A stretch of 64,000 nucleotides of DNA from Desulfitobacterium_A sp034927245 (GTDB lineage: Bacteria; Bacillota; Desulfitobacteriia; Desulfitobacteriales; Desulfitobacteriaceae): assembly GCF_034927245.1 (NCBI RefSeq), contig NZ_JAYFQK010000007.1, positions 13,971 to 77,970 of the forward strand. Direction: 5' to 3'. The stretch's first letter is position 1; the number at the start of each line of letters is the position of its first letter. The notes under the pieces are model-generated. The model made no database searches and was not told the origin of the DNA. It was given only the letters and a program-made list of their open reading frames with translations. A program made the translations under genes and the position numbers. Of this stretch, positions 49,852 through 57,882 are shown one piece after another.

Positions 49852-50304
49852 CTAGCTTAATCGTTCCTGAAGTTCTTTCCTTAATATATCGTCCGGAAAA
49901 TAACGGCCCGGGCATTCGGTTGCTGCCCCCGAGACCTCCCGATGCAACTCAATATCCTCTGGTTTTAAGTGAAAGGCAGCCATCAAAGACGAGATTTTAT
50001 CGATCAGACCGTTCATCTGAGCTTCCGGGACCTCCTCGAGCTGACTGAAATCCCCGACAAGACAGATTCCGATTCCGATAAAGTTGCGATGTCCGACGTT
50101 ACAATGCGCTCCCGGTCGATAAAGCGGCCTTCCGTCTTCACAGCGCCCATCCGGCAGGATAATAAAATGATATCCTATATCACTCCAGCCCTTCGTCAGA
50201 TGCCATTCCCTGATCATGGCTGCATTCACGGGTACGATCTCTTTCCCCCGACGAACGTTAATCGGGCTGGCCGAATGGTGAACAACGATTTTTTGCCAAT
50301 CCAT
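49852..50304 (-). CDS. N-acetylmuramoyl-L-alanine amidase (Amidase_2/PGRP type)
   Basis: A 150-aa, single-domain enzyme that cuts the MurNAc-L-Ala bond of peptidoglycan. Zn ligands are visible in VVHHSAS (His near residue 10) and ELHREVSGAATECPGRYFP (late His and Cys), with WSDIGYHFIILPDG between. It has no signal peptide and no wall-binding domain, so export would need a holin-like route or lysis, as for phage endolysins. It is last in a four-gene minus-strand unit with YvrJ, DUF2922 and DUF1659 proteins. Confidence 0.88.
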   Translation of the reverse strand: MDWQKIVVHHSASPINVRRGKEIVPVNAAMIREWHLTKGWSDIGYHFIILPDGRCEDGRPLYRPGAHCNVGHRNFIGIGICLVGDFSQLEEVPEAQMNGLIDKISSLMAAFHLKPEDIELHREVSGAATECPGRYFPDDILRKELQERLS

Positions 50305-50335
50305 TATTTATCTCTCCTCATCCTGTGCCGTTAGG

Positions 50336-50530
50336 CTATATTTTGGTATATACGGCTTCAGCAAAAGTCTCCGCCGGAGACTTTCGTACCTCCAGGACGG
50401 CTATGGCTTTGGCCAGATTGGTGATGCTCGTAGAGAGTTCATTTAGTTTCCCTTCGATCCGTACTAAAAGATAAGCACTGACCACGATGGGAAACCCGAA
50501 GTTCCCGACCATCTTCAAGATCTCCTCCAT
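50336..50530 (-). CDS. YvrJ-family small membrane protein (holin-like)
   Basis: A 64-aa protein. One TM helix (~residues 8-24: GNFGFPIVVSAYLLVRIEGK) is followed by an amphipathic coiled coil (NELSTSITNLAKAIAVLE). This is the YvrJ layout and resembles BhlA/UviB-type holins. ATG follows GGGAGGTTAAGGC. Its position next to an endolysin-like amidase suggests that it helps the amidase cross the membrane (inference). Confidence 0.75.
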   Translation of the reverse strand: MEEILKMVGNFGFPIVVSAYLLVRIEGKLNELSTSITNLAKAIAVLEVRKSPAETFAEAVYTKI

Positions 50531-50721
50531 GCCTTAACCTCCCTTCTCTCTTCAACTTTATACTCTGACCCAGCCTTTGATGTGCTAAGTCAAGTCCCAT
50601 ATTTTCATTCGTACAGTGATATCGTTTCAGCATAGCTGAAAGATCGGAGATTCAGGTTAGAGCCGGGGTAAAGGAAGGCGCTTAAGCTAACCTCCACACC
50701 TCCCTTTTCAGACATTCCCTT

Positions 50722-50815
50722 CTTACCCTATATGGCTTCTTCTCTTACATCCTCTTCTCACCCCGTGCGGTTTTTCCTACTTTCTCTTCTCTCCCCGTAC
50801 GGCTTTCCTTATCTC
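50722..50815. repeat. Degenerate ~32-bp tandem repeats between YvrJ and DUF2922 genes
   Basis: CTCTTCTCACCCCGTGCGG (from 50752) and CTCTTCTCTCCCCGTACGG (from 50784) begin two copies. A weaker third lies at ~50722-50750 (CCCTATATGGCTTCTTCTC). The rest of 50531-50821 shows no gene. Purpose unknown; it may be decay of a coding repeat. Confidence 0.5.
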
Positions 50816-50821
50816 AGAGCG

Positions 50822-51061
50822 TTAGGCGACCGGACTATCGTAAAGATCATCTGTCGTAGTATCGATAACCTTAATATCACGTTTCGCCGCCCAAGCTCCA
50901 CCACCGCCGGTAAAAATGTTCTTGGCAATGATCAGATCCATAGCCGCTTCAATTTCAGCCGCGGTGATCCCTTCTTTGGGTTCGGGCAAAGTGAGGCTGA
51001 CCGCTCCCCCCAGAGCATTTGTAAAGGTCATTCTTAAGACTTTTTTGCTAGTTGTTGCCAT
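50822..51061 (-). CDS. DUF2922 family protein
   Basis: A 79-aa protein. KVLRMTFTNALGGAVSLTLPEPK, then AAEIEAAMDLIIAKNIFTGGGG, matches DUF2922, a Firmicutes family usually encoded beside DUF1659 and YvrJ proteins. Function unknown. The fold looks like small beta-strand/helix proteins. ATG follows AGGAGGAGTTAAAA. It has no signal peptide. Confidence 0.8.
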   Translation of the reverse strand: MATTSKKVLRMTFTNALGGAVSLTLPEPKEGITAAEIEAAMDLIIAKNIFTGGGGAWAAKRDIKVIDTTTDDLYDSPVA

Positions 51062-51165
51062 TTTTAACTCCTCCTTTCTTACGGATTCTTTTCTTACGGA
51101 TTTCTCTCTTTAAGCTTTAACTTCTAGGCTTAACCTCAGCCGGAGGCAAAACGCTCAAAGAAGGA

Positions 51166-51396
51166 TTATGCACCTTGATCCACGAGTTCGAAACGATTGT
51201 CGCGGCGCACTGCAGTCAACGGATACTGCTGCAAGGCATAAAGCGCATTGGCGACTTCAAAGACATCTTGGTCCGAAGCTCCCACTAAGACATTCGGGAA
51301 GCTTCGCTGACGAAGGATAGGAGCCCCTAATTCATTGAGACCCACCTGATAGGTCACGACCAAGACAGAGTCTTTAGCACTGGATATTACGGCCAT
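51166..51396 (-). CDS. DUF1659 family protein
   Basis: A 76-aa protein. SVLVVTYQVGLNELGAPILRQRSFPNV, then DQDVFEVANALYALQQYPLTAVRR, matches DUF1659. It is first in the module DUF1659-DUF2922-YvrJ-amidase. ATG 51396 follows AAAGGAGGTGTTGAAG; the open frame upstream lacks a site. Function unknown. A promoter with an overlapping palindrome drives the unit. Confidence 0.8.
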   Translation of the reverse strand: MAVISSAKDSVLVVTYQVGLNELGAPILRQRSFPNVLVGASDQDVFEVANALYALQQYPLTAVRRDNRFELVDQGA

Positions 51397-51439
51397 CTTC
51401 AACACCTCCTTTGCTTTAACTTGAACACTGTTCTCAGAC

Positions 51440-51471
51440 AAAAAGCAGCCGGGCCTGCCGACTGCTTTTTT
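51440..51471. repeat. AAAAGCAGCCGGG-family hairpin in the DUF1659 leader
   Basis: AAAAGCAG and CTGCTTTT pair around GGGCCTGC. A family of similar hairpins occurs at 52087 and 53637. Here it lies in the 5' leader of the DUF1659 transcript. A second stem, CGGGCAGG/CCTGCCCG (51493-51500 with 51522-51529), precedes it, so an attenuator is possible. Confidence 0.55.
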
Positions 51472-51549
51472 ACAAGGGATATTCACGGTCTCCGGGCAGG
51501 AAGAGTTCGTGAACGAGTTCCCCTGCCCGAGAACATTTGTTCTGTTTAT

Positions 51550-51584
51550 AGTTTATCCAACACGGTACAACCTGTCAACAGGTT
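51550..51584 (-). promoter_or_regulatory. DUF1659 module promoter with operator palindrome over the -35 box
   Basis: On the minus strand TTGACA (51578-51573), exactly 17 bp, then TAAACT (51555-51550). AACCTGT-CA-ACAGGTT (51569-51584) is a perfect palindrome that contains the -35 box. The XRE gene directly upstream on the same strand encodes the obvious candidate repressor. Confidence 0.7.
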
Positions 51585-51632
51585 GACTCACGATCGGTTA
51601 TGAAATTACACTTTAGAATCTAGCAAACGGGT

Positions 51633-51869
51633 TCACTCGGCTTCCTTCTCCTTCTCCAACAAAGACTGCCAGGAAGTACCCACAGCCTCAGCAATCCGCA
51701 TCGCCCAAGAGGGATTGAGCTCCCGCCGCCCACGTTCCAAATCACTGATGATTGTCGGTGAAATTCGAGTACGTTGGGCCAGCTCTTTCTGAGTTGCAAT
51801 CCCTGCTTGCAAGCGCATGATCCTTATCCTATTTCCCTTGTTTCCATGATAAACTGCTCTGCTTTCCAT
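51633..51869 (-). CDS. XRE-family repressor-like protein
   Basis: A 78-aa, single HTH_3 protein: NRIRIMRLQAGIATQKELAQ, then RISPTIISDLERGRRELNPSWAMRIAEAVG. It has no ligand or cleavage domain. The start is ATG after GGAGCGAATAAG. It sits just upstream of the DUF1659 promoter palindrome and probably acts there. Its own promoter region carries a GATAGTTCC/GGAACTATC hairpin (51906-51926) of unknown use. Confidence 0.82.
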   Translation of the reverse strand: MESRAVYHGNKGNRIRIMRLQAGIATQKELAQRTRISPTIISDLERGRRELNPSWAMRIAEAVGTSWQSLLEKEKEAE

Positions 51870-52315
51870 CTTATTCGCTCCTCTCTAAACTTCAGAAACA
51901 AGTGCGATAGTTCCGCCGGAACTATCGGGAGTCAAAACTCCACCTAAACTAAGTTTCCTCTACCTTTATAGATAAACCGCTTTCCACAACTCATTATATA
52001 ATGTTCTCTATATACGAACAACAGTTCAGATCTGCTCGACATTTTATTGGTTATATCACCCTATTTTTCATCATGCTTCGACAGAGAAAAGCAGCCGAGC
52101 TTTTCCCGACTGCTTATTTGCCATTACCCCCGGAAGAAGGAAGGTAAATGTTGGGAGATTATTGACGGAGTACCCTATATACAAGCAGCACCCTCACCGG
52201 CTCATTAACTAATATCCGGTGAATTATACAGGCAGTTGGCAAACTATTTAATAGAAGTATCCATATCTCCTGATCTCGCAGTGGACTTAAAACCTATATT
52301 TGAAGGCATTTAGAC
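51870..52315. other. Gene-free stretch with hairpin repeats and a gene-tail fragment
   Basis: Contains GATAGTTCC/GGAACTATC (51906-51926), a decayed copy of the TGGAGTTAAA-family repeat (51931-51956), a copy of the AAAAGCAGCC hairpin (52087-52112), and a 34-codon coding-like tail ending at TAG 52311-52313 (includes ELYRQLANYLIEVSISPDL). The tail has no start or ribosome binding site and is likely a leftover of a deleted gene. No intact gene is seen. Confidence 0.5.
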
Positions 52316-52374
52316 GATAACCCCCTGTCTCCGGTATTCTGAAATAAACAAAGAATACTAGACAGGGGGTTATC
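52316..52374 (-). terminator. Terminator after the second Fic gene
   Basis: GATAACCCCCTGTCT and AGACAGGGGGTTATC are perfect 15-bp arms, with an inner GTATTCT/AGAATAC stem. The arm abuts the Fic stop codon. Confidence 0.8.
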
Positions 52375-53496
52375 TTAATTTAAAATCCGCATCAAATCAT
52401 AATTTCTATATTTTTTATTTCTTTTGACCGTTTCATCCGTATAAAGCAAACCGGCTTCAGATAATGTGTTTAGCCCCTTTCTTGCCGTCGCGGGGGATAT
52501 CTTTAAATTCTCTGCTACTCTAGTCGCAGTTGTCACGGGATCAGAAAAAGAGTATAACCAGATTTTTCGTTCTGATTCAAGATTACATTTCTTGAGTCCG
52601 AAAGTTGCTAAGTTTTCCGCTTCTTTTAATTTGCTTAATAACGAATCTGCCATTCTACCACATGATATAACAAAAAATCTAATCCAAGAGTACCAATCGG
52701 GATTATCTCCCCTTACTCCATTTAATAGATCATAATAGCGTGCACGTTCTTTCTCAAGCTCTTCGCTGACAAAGAAAACCGGTACATCCACAAGCTCTTC
52801 TTTTATAGCAATCAGGGCTATGAGAATTCTCCCGAGTCTACCGTTTCCATCTAAAAAAGGATGAATTGATTCAAATTGTGCATGAACAATGGCCGCTTTA
52901 ATAATTGGATCACATTCCTCATCAAAGACAAATCCATCTGTTTTATTAAACTTTCTAAAACTACTATGGGGAGTGCTATTGATAAAAAACTCCAGATTCT
53001 CCATATAAGCATCGATTTCATGAGCACCAACGGGGATATATACGGCATCCTCAATTCTATTATTTGGCCCAATAAAATTCTGTATCTTTCTGAACTCTCC
53101 TGCGGATGAACATGAACCCCGGGCACGTTCCATTAATGTAGAATGCATTTTTTTAATCATTCTTGTACTAATCGGATAGCCATTTTTAATATAATCAGTT
53201 CCGAAGTGTAATGCTTTATGATAATTTATAACCTCGATTTTCTCCCAACTCGGATTTTCTTCTCCCCTATCTTCTAACATATCTGAAAAGGTGACTTGCG
53301 TACCCTCAATTCTTGTAGACTGAACAGACTCTTTTAATGAGAAGGTACTTACAATAGCGTCATTCACGATTGAATGATTAAATTCGCTTTTCATTCTTCC
53401 AATTTTTTTATTGACTCCGGCTAATAACCGAAATATCTCTAAAGCTTTATCATTTGGCATGGCAATCGGTAATTTTGCTATACCCTTCTTTGGCAT
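52375..53496 (-). CDS. Fic-family protein (class II, auto-inhibited)
   Basis: A 373-aa protein. Catalytic motif HPFLDGNGRLGR (about residues 213-224) is complete for HxFx(D/E)GNGRxxR. The inhibitory helix motif STRIEG near residue 60 fits (S/T)xxxE(G/N). The N-terminal Fic_N segment (PLPIAMP-like KLPIAMPNDKALEIF) and the C-terminal winged helix (FSDPVTTATRVAENLKISPATARKGLNTLSEAGLL) are those of the large FicN-Fic-wHTH family. It probably AMPylates a cellular protein under stress. It is not closely similar to the Fic protein at 396, so it represents another subfamily. ATG follows AGAAGGGGATAGA. It is monocistronic. Confidence 0.88.
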   Translation of the reverse strand: MPKKGIAKLPIAMPNDKALEIFRLLAGVNKKIGRMKSEFNHSIVNDAIVSTFSLKESVQSTRIEGTQVTFSDMLEDRGEENPSWEKIEVINYHKALHFGTDYIKNGYPISTRMIKKMHSTLMERARGSCSSAGEFRKIQNFIGPNNRIEDAVYIPVGAHEIDAYMENLEFFINSTPHSSFRKFNKTDGFVFDEECDPIIKAAIVHAQFESIHPFLDGNGRLGRILIALIAIKEELVDVPVFFVSEELEKERARYYDLLNGVRGDNPDWYSWIRFFVISCGRMADSLLSKLKEAENLATFGLKKCNLESERKIWLYSFSDPVTTATRVAENLKISPATARKGLNTLSEAGLLYTDETVKRNKKYRNYDLMRILN

Positions 53497-53636
53497 TCTA
53501 TCCCCTTCTCTAAATAAGTTATATGGACAATTTTACTTAAGTTCTGCTCTAAAGTCAATTTCCTATAATATCTTACTTAATATAGTATACCAAATAAATC
53601 CATAACTTATTACATAAATAGTTATAAGTAATAGAG

Positions 53637-53667
53637 AAAAGCAGCCGGGCTTTTCCCGACTGCTTTC
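53637..53667 (-). terminator. Terminator of the ABC-2 export operon (AAAAGCAGCCGGG family)
   Basis: AAAGCAG-c-CGGG and CCCG-a-CTGCTTT pair around CTTTT. It lies ~80 bp past the last permease gene. Similar hairpins occur at 51440 and 52087. Confidence 0.6.
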
Positions 53668-53699
53668 ACTTTAAGAAATTTTTCTGCTGGGATAAATCA

Positions 53700-53740
53700 A
53701 CTCGGCCCGGATGGAGTTAAAGTTTCACCCGGAGCCGAGT
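53700..53740. repeat. Dispersed hairpin (TGGAGTTAAA family)
   Basis: ACTCGGC (53700-53706) pairs with GCCGAGT (53734-53740) and encloses CCGGATGGAGTTAAAG...CACCCGG, followed by TTCCTTTAAC. It matches the element at 31652 in layout and sequence. Confidence 0.6.
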
Positions 53741-53745
53741 TTCCT

Positions 53746-54942
53746 TTAACGTTTTCTGGGATAGGAAGTCGTTTCATTAACCACTAACCCCGTTTGTACC
53801 AAAGGTTTCCTGCACTTAGAGAAGGTCAAAGCAAAGAAAGAGGTTAAAACAGCCATTCCCGCCAACACCGCCAGCGTCATGCTCATATCCGCAAACCCCC
53901 AGTCCTTGAGTGTAACTAAGCGAAAACCGTTAGCCATCCAGGTGTAGGGCATCGATTGAGCAATCTTGTTTAAAACCTCCGGTATATGTGTACTCGGCCA
54001 CGTATACCCGGAAATAACAAACAGCGGAACCGACATAATCATAAGGTAACGCGTAATCTGCAGCGAATTGGGAGCATAGAGCGAAATTACAAACCCTAAC
54101 GATACAATAATTATATTAAAGAGTAGCCCCAACAATAAAATCAAGGCCACTGAGCCACCGATTTTAACGTCGATAAAGCGGGCCGAAAACCATAACAGCA
54201 AGCCATAATTAAAGAAGTTGGCTATGAAATAGGGAATCGCCTTGCCCACAAAAATCTTCCAAGAGGGGACGGCCGTACTGACAAACTGAATCCAAGAATT
54301 CTGTTCCTTTTCCCGTGTGACTGTCAAGCTGATGCTCATAAAGCCAACCTGGTGCAGGATCATCACGACTAATCCCATAAAGATAAACGTAGTATAGCTA
54401 AAGGTCGGATTATACCAAACCTGCATACTAAAGGAAACGGTGTCCATGACGTTTGTGATCTCTTTCTTTGTCATACCCAATCCGCCAAGATAGGCAGCGG
54501 TCTGCCCGGCGCTGAAGGTATTGAGCACTTGCTGTAAATATTTGCGTGAATTTAAGCCGTAAATCATATTCGAGCCGTCATATACCGTTAAAATCTCCGT
54601 CAGCTGATGCTGGGATAACTTTTGGGAATAGTCCTCCGGAATCACAACCCCCGCTCGAATTGCTCCGTTTTTCATTCCGGCCTCTAAGCCGGCATAATCA
54701 TTCACTTCGGGAATGACTTTGAAATTAGGCGTGTTTTCAAAGGTTGAGACGATTTCACGGCTTTCGACGGAATGATCCAGATCAACAATCCCAAGCGGCA
54801 CATGCTGCAGCGTACCGGCGATATAAATTATCCCAAACAACACCGCATAAAAAAGAGGCACAATAAAAACAATCAATAAGAGAATCTTATCTCTGAGAAT
54901 ATGAGCAATTTCATAATGGGCAATATTAAGAATCTGTCTCAT
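53746..54942 (-). CDS. ABC-2 type permease (YbhR/YhhJ family), second of pair
   Basis: A 398-aa ABC-2 permease. TM1 near residues 18-40, a large extracytoplasmic domain (~45-180), then five TM helices (SYTTFIFMGLVVMILHQVGFM; EKEQNSWIQFVSTAVPSWKIFVGKA). It forms an export channel with the permease encoded upstream. ATG 54942 is preferred, after AGGTGGTGATTGAC; a GTG at 54954 directly abuts the upstream stop. It is the last gene of the export operon. Confidence 0.88.
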   Translation of the reverse strand: MRQILNIAHYEIAHILRDKILLLIVFIVPLFYAVLFGIIYIAGTLQHVPLGIVDLDHSVESREIVSTFENTPNFKVIPEVNDYAGLEAGMKNGAIRAGVVIPEDYSQKLSQHQLTEILTVYDGSNMIYGLNSRKYLQQVLNTFSAGQTAAYLGGLGMTKKEITNVMDTVSFSMQVWYNPTFSYTTFIFMGLVVMILHQVGFMSISLTVTREKEQNSWIQFVSTAVPSWKIFVGKAIPYFIANFFNYGLLLWFSARFIDVKIGGSVALILLLGLLFNIIIVSLGFVISLYAPNSLQITRYLMIMSVPLFVISGYTWPSTHIPEVLNKIAQSMPYTWMANGFRLVTLKDWGFADMSMTLAVLAGMAVLTSFFALTFSKCRKPLVQTGLVVNETTSYPRKR

Positions 54943-54954
54943 GTCAATCACCAC

Positions 54955-56109
54955 CTATCGAAAAGCCTTTTCACGCAAACGCGCAGCCAAAGCAGCCAAA
55001 CTATAGAAGAGAACAGCCATCAACCCAAGTATTAAAAGGTAGTGACTGATAAATTCCCACCCCGGATTTTTAAAGCTCAAATAGTTGATTCCTTGAAAGA
55101 ACCACGTCTGAGGAAGAATCCAGGCTATAGGCTGAAACCATTGCGGCATTGCCTCCAAGGGCCAGGTAAAACCGGAAATCACAAAAGAAGGCAGAGCAAC
55201 GACCATTCCAAACCTAGAAGCATTAATCGCATTACTGAAAATACTGGACATCAGCGTGCCTAAACTATGCAGCGCGACCGCAAAGGCAAACGTAAATAAC
55301 AGCAGCATAGACCAGCTGCTGGCCAAAGGCAGCTTAAATACCACGAAGGCAAAAAAATAAATGGGTAAAACGATGAGCATAATAACGAAAATATGAACAA
55401 GCGACTTGTTAAAGAAAAGCTTTAAGCGAGAAATTCCGGAAGCTTTAATCTGTATCCAGCTGCCAAAACCCTTTTCACCGACGACGTTCATGCAGGAGGC
55501 CAAAGTCGAGAACTGCTGCCACATATTCAAAGCAAAGGCCAGAACGAGAAAATATGCGTAATTCAGCGTGGGATTAAACCAGGCTTCCTCACGAAATTCA
55601 ATCGATTGATAGGCCTCTTTGGCCTGATCCGGTTCAATTCCCTGAGCAATCAAGGTCTTAATTCCGGCTTCAGCACCCAGCGTTCGCGTAACCGTCAGCA
55701 CTGCAGTGGTCGCATTTGTTGCATAGGCCATGTTTGTGCCGTCAATCATCACGGCTATCTTGGTCTGACGCCGTAAATCAACGTCTTTACCATAATTCTC
55801 GGGAATGACAATCCCGACAATGGCATCGCCCTTATGAATCAACTTTTCCAGCTCATCATATGTCTCGGGATAGGCAACAACCTTTAAATCCTTGGCATTT
55901 TCCAGGCCCATCACTACTTGCCGGCTAGCACTGCTGTGGTCTAAGTCCACAATCGCCGTAGGAATATCTCCGACCCGTTGATAACTGTAAACCCCGGCAA
56001 ACAGAAGCAATCCAAGCAGAGGACCAAACAACATGATATTGCGCATACCCTTGTCCCGCCACATATAGAATAATTCACGCTTCATAATGGCTAAAGATTG
56101 TTTAATCAT
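54955..56109 (-). CDS. ABC-2 type permease (YbhS/YhhJ family), first of pair
   Basis: A 384-aa ABC-2 permease, homologous in layout to its neighbour: N-terminal TM (GPLLGLLLFAGVYSY), extracytoplasmic domain with PTAIVDLDHSSASRQVV, and five C-terminal TM helices (PSFVISGFTWPLEAMPQWFQP is typical). The pair probably forms a heterodimeric exporter coupled to the HlyD adaptor, as in YbhGFSR-like drug export. The ATG at 56109 is chosen; GTG 56121, 2 bp after the ATPase stop, is the alternative. Confidence 0.88.
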   Translation of the reverse strand: MIKQSLAIMKRELFYMWRDKGMRNIMLFGPLLGLLLFAGVYSYQRVGDIPTAIVDLDHSSASRQVVMGLENAKDLKVVAYPETYDELEKLIHKGDAIVGIVIPENYGKDVDLRRQTKIAVMIDGTNMAYATNATTAVLTVTRTLGAEAGIKTLIAQGIEPDQAKEAYQSIEFREEAWFNPTLNYAYFLVLAFALNMWQQFSTLASCMNVVGEKGFGSWIQIKASGISRLKLFFNKSLVHIFVIMLIVLPIYFFAFVVFKLPLASSWSMLLLFTFAFAVALHSLGTLMSSIFSNAINASRFGMVVALPSFVISGFTWPLEAMPQWFQPIAWILPQTWFFQGINYLSFKNPGWEFISHYLLILGLMAVLFYSLAALAARLREKAFR

Positions 56110-56122
56110 GATGGTAACCACT

Positions 56123-56812
56123 CTATTCTGTATATAATTCTTCTTGCTTTTTCCATTCAGCCAGGGCAGTTTCCGATGTATAGATTATCATCTTCATATT
56201 TTCCAGCCAGCCCACTCGAGTCATATAGTGACTCATCGCGATATTGCTGAAGGCACAAACGAGTGTTCCTCCATCAGCCAAGTATTGCTTCAGTTCTTTT
56301 ATGATAAGTCTGCGCGAATATAGATCAATGTCTTTAATAACCTCATCGACAATGAGAAGTTTTGGCTGATTGACCAGAGCACAAGCCAGCGCAAGGCGCT
56401 GATAAGTACCTATGGTATCTAAAACCGTGATCGGCTCCTTAAGCAATTCCCGGAGTTCAAAACGCTCAATCATCTCTTCTATATTCTTCCGCGGGGCGTT
56501 TTTCAAAGCGGCGATAAAGTCCAGATTTTCATAAACCGACATATCTAGAAACAGGCTGCGCTCCTGAGTTAACAGACCAAGATCGCGCTTGTACTTTTCT
56601 GATTTACGGATATTTGTACCCAGGATTTCAACCTCTCCCGAGGTAAAACGGTCTACACCCGCTAAAATGTGCACAAGCGTTGTCTTACCGGTTCCGCGGG
56701 TTCCAAACACCCCGAAACATTCACCTGGCATAACCTCAAAGGATAAATCGTTAAGAAAGGTTTTGCGGCCCATTTTCTGAACTAAATGATCGACCCGGAT
56801 AATCGGCTCCAT
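56123..56812 (-). CDS. ABC transporter ATP-binding protein with degenerate signature motif
   Basis: A 229-aa ATPase. Walker A is GTRGTGKTT and Walker B is KLLIVDEV with the catalytic Glu. The Q-loop is around LTQERSLFLD. The usual LSGGQ signature is replaced by GTYQR (TIGTYQRLALACALV) and the D-loop reads IKDID. Signature decay normally lowers ATPase activity or implies an asymmetric partner, yet no second ATPase gene is in the operon. It is still co-transcribed and well spaced between HlyD and permease genes, so it is probably functional. Confidence 0.87.
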   Translation of the reverse strand: MEPIIRVDHLVQKMGRKTFLNDLSFEVMPGECFGVFGTRGTGKTTLVHILAGVDRFTSGEVEILGTNIRKSEKYKRDLGLLTQERSLFLDMSVYENLDFIAALKNAPRKNIEEMIERFELRELLKEPITVLDTIGTYQRLALACALVNQPKLLIVDEVIKDIDLYSRRLIIKELKQYLADGGTLVCAFSNIAMSHYMTRVGWLENMKMIIYTSETALAEWKKQEELYTE

Positions 56813-56814
56813 CC

Positions 56815-57882
56815 CTACTCTTCCCCCTCTATGATCTTAACCCGGGCTGTCATCCCCGTCTTTAAAAACAAGTCTGAATTCGGCACATCTATTTTGACTT
56901 TAAAACTCCGGATATCATGATCATACTGATCATTGATTGCCTTCTTAACTGCGAATTCACCCGCACCGTTGATTAAGACGACTTTGCCCTTGAAAACCTG
57001 ATCAGGAAATGCATCCACTTTAATTTCCGCCTCCTGATCTAATTTGACACGCCCGATTTTATCTTCACTGATGTAGATGTTCACAAAAGTATGTTCCAAA
57101 TCCGTAATTTCGAAAACCGGTGTACCTGCGTTAAGCAATTCTCCATTTTGAAGGTATTGCTGGGTAATAAAACCGGACATGGGAGCCATTAAATGGGTGT
57201 TGTTAAGATAGGCTTGAGCCGTTTGGACAGAGCCGTCGGCCTGCTTGACCTGTCCTTGTGCCGCCTGATATTTGGACTCTGCTACCTGCACATTCGCCCG
57301 TGCGGACAATGCCTGATCCAGACCGGCCTTAGCTTCTTCTAACTTTTTCTGGGCTAAATCATAACCATTGGTCGCATCATCGAGTGACTTTTGGGGAACC
57401 GCCCCGCTCTTAAATAATTCTGTAACCCGATCAAATGTTAATTTGGCATCCTTAACCCCGATTTCTGCCTGAGCGACTTTAGCCTGGGTCTGGGCAATCG
57501 TACCTTCCACTTGCTGACTGGTCAGCGGCACCGCCTGATTAGCTTGATCGGCCTGCCCTATTGCCGCCTCATAAGCCCCTTGCGCCGTCAGAACTTGCGA
57601 AGCAATCTCATGATCTTCCAAGGAAGCGATTTCCTGCCCGCTCGCGACTTGACTTCCCTCAGCGACAAGGATATTCGCCAATTTCCCGGGAACCTTGAAG
57701 GAAGCCATGGCTGTTGTCGCTTCAATCGTTCCTGTGGCTGTCAAGCTCTGCTGTTCATTAGCCAAAGCTGCATGGTTCTTGTAAAAATAATTATTAAAAA
57801 TGAGTAGAGCGGCAACGATAAGTCCTATAAGGAAAATAAGCGTTCCGGTTTTCTTAATATTTACCTTGGCTAAAGCATTCAT
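56815..57882 (-). CDS. HlyD/YbhG-family membrane fusion protein
   Basis: A 355-aa adaptor. One N-terminal TM helix (~residues 12-30), then lipoyl half (FKVPGKLANILVAEGSQVASGQE), a long coiled-coil hairpin (~85-210, rich in Ala/Gln/Lys), second lipoyl half (APMSGFITQQYLQNGELL) and beta-barrel. It connects the ABC-2 exporter to the cell exterior. ATG overlaps the TetR stop (ATGA), so the regulator is translationally coupled to the operon it controls. Confidence 0.9.
   Translation of the reverse strand: MNALAKVNIKKTGTLIFLIGLIVAALLIFNNYFYKNHAALANEQQSLTATGTIEATTAMASFKVPGKLANILVAEGSQVASGQEIASLEDHEIASQVLTAQGAYEAAIGQADQANQAVPLTSQQVEGTIAQTQAKVAQAEIGVKDAKLTFDRVTELFKSGAVPQKSLDDATNGYDLAQKKLEEAKAGLDQALSARANVQVAESKYQAAQGQVKQADGSVQTAQAYLNNTHLMAPMSGFITQQYLQNGELLNAGTPVFEITDLEHTFVNIYISEDKIGRVKLDQEAEIKVDAFPDQVFKGKVVLINGAGEFAVKKAINDQYDHDIRSFKVKIDVPNSDLFLKTGMTARVKIIEGEE

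Noticed and set aside
49852..51486. A prophage remnant
   Set aside because: Amidase and holin-like proteins suggest phage, but no integrase, capsid or tail gene is present, and DUF1659/DUF2922/YvrJ are ordinary chromosomal Firmicutes genes.
51900..51926. GATAGTTCC/GGAACTATC hairpin as the XRE operator
   Set aside because: It does not resemble the AACCTGT palindrome at the DUF1659 promoter and looks like part of a dispersed hairpin; no functional claim is made.
52212..52313. Short coding-like tail as a real small gene
   Set aside because: No start codon, no ribosome binding site and a stop directly upstream; treated as a remnant.
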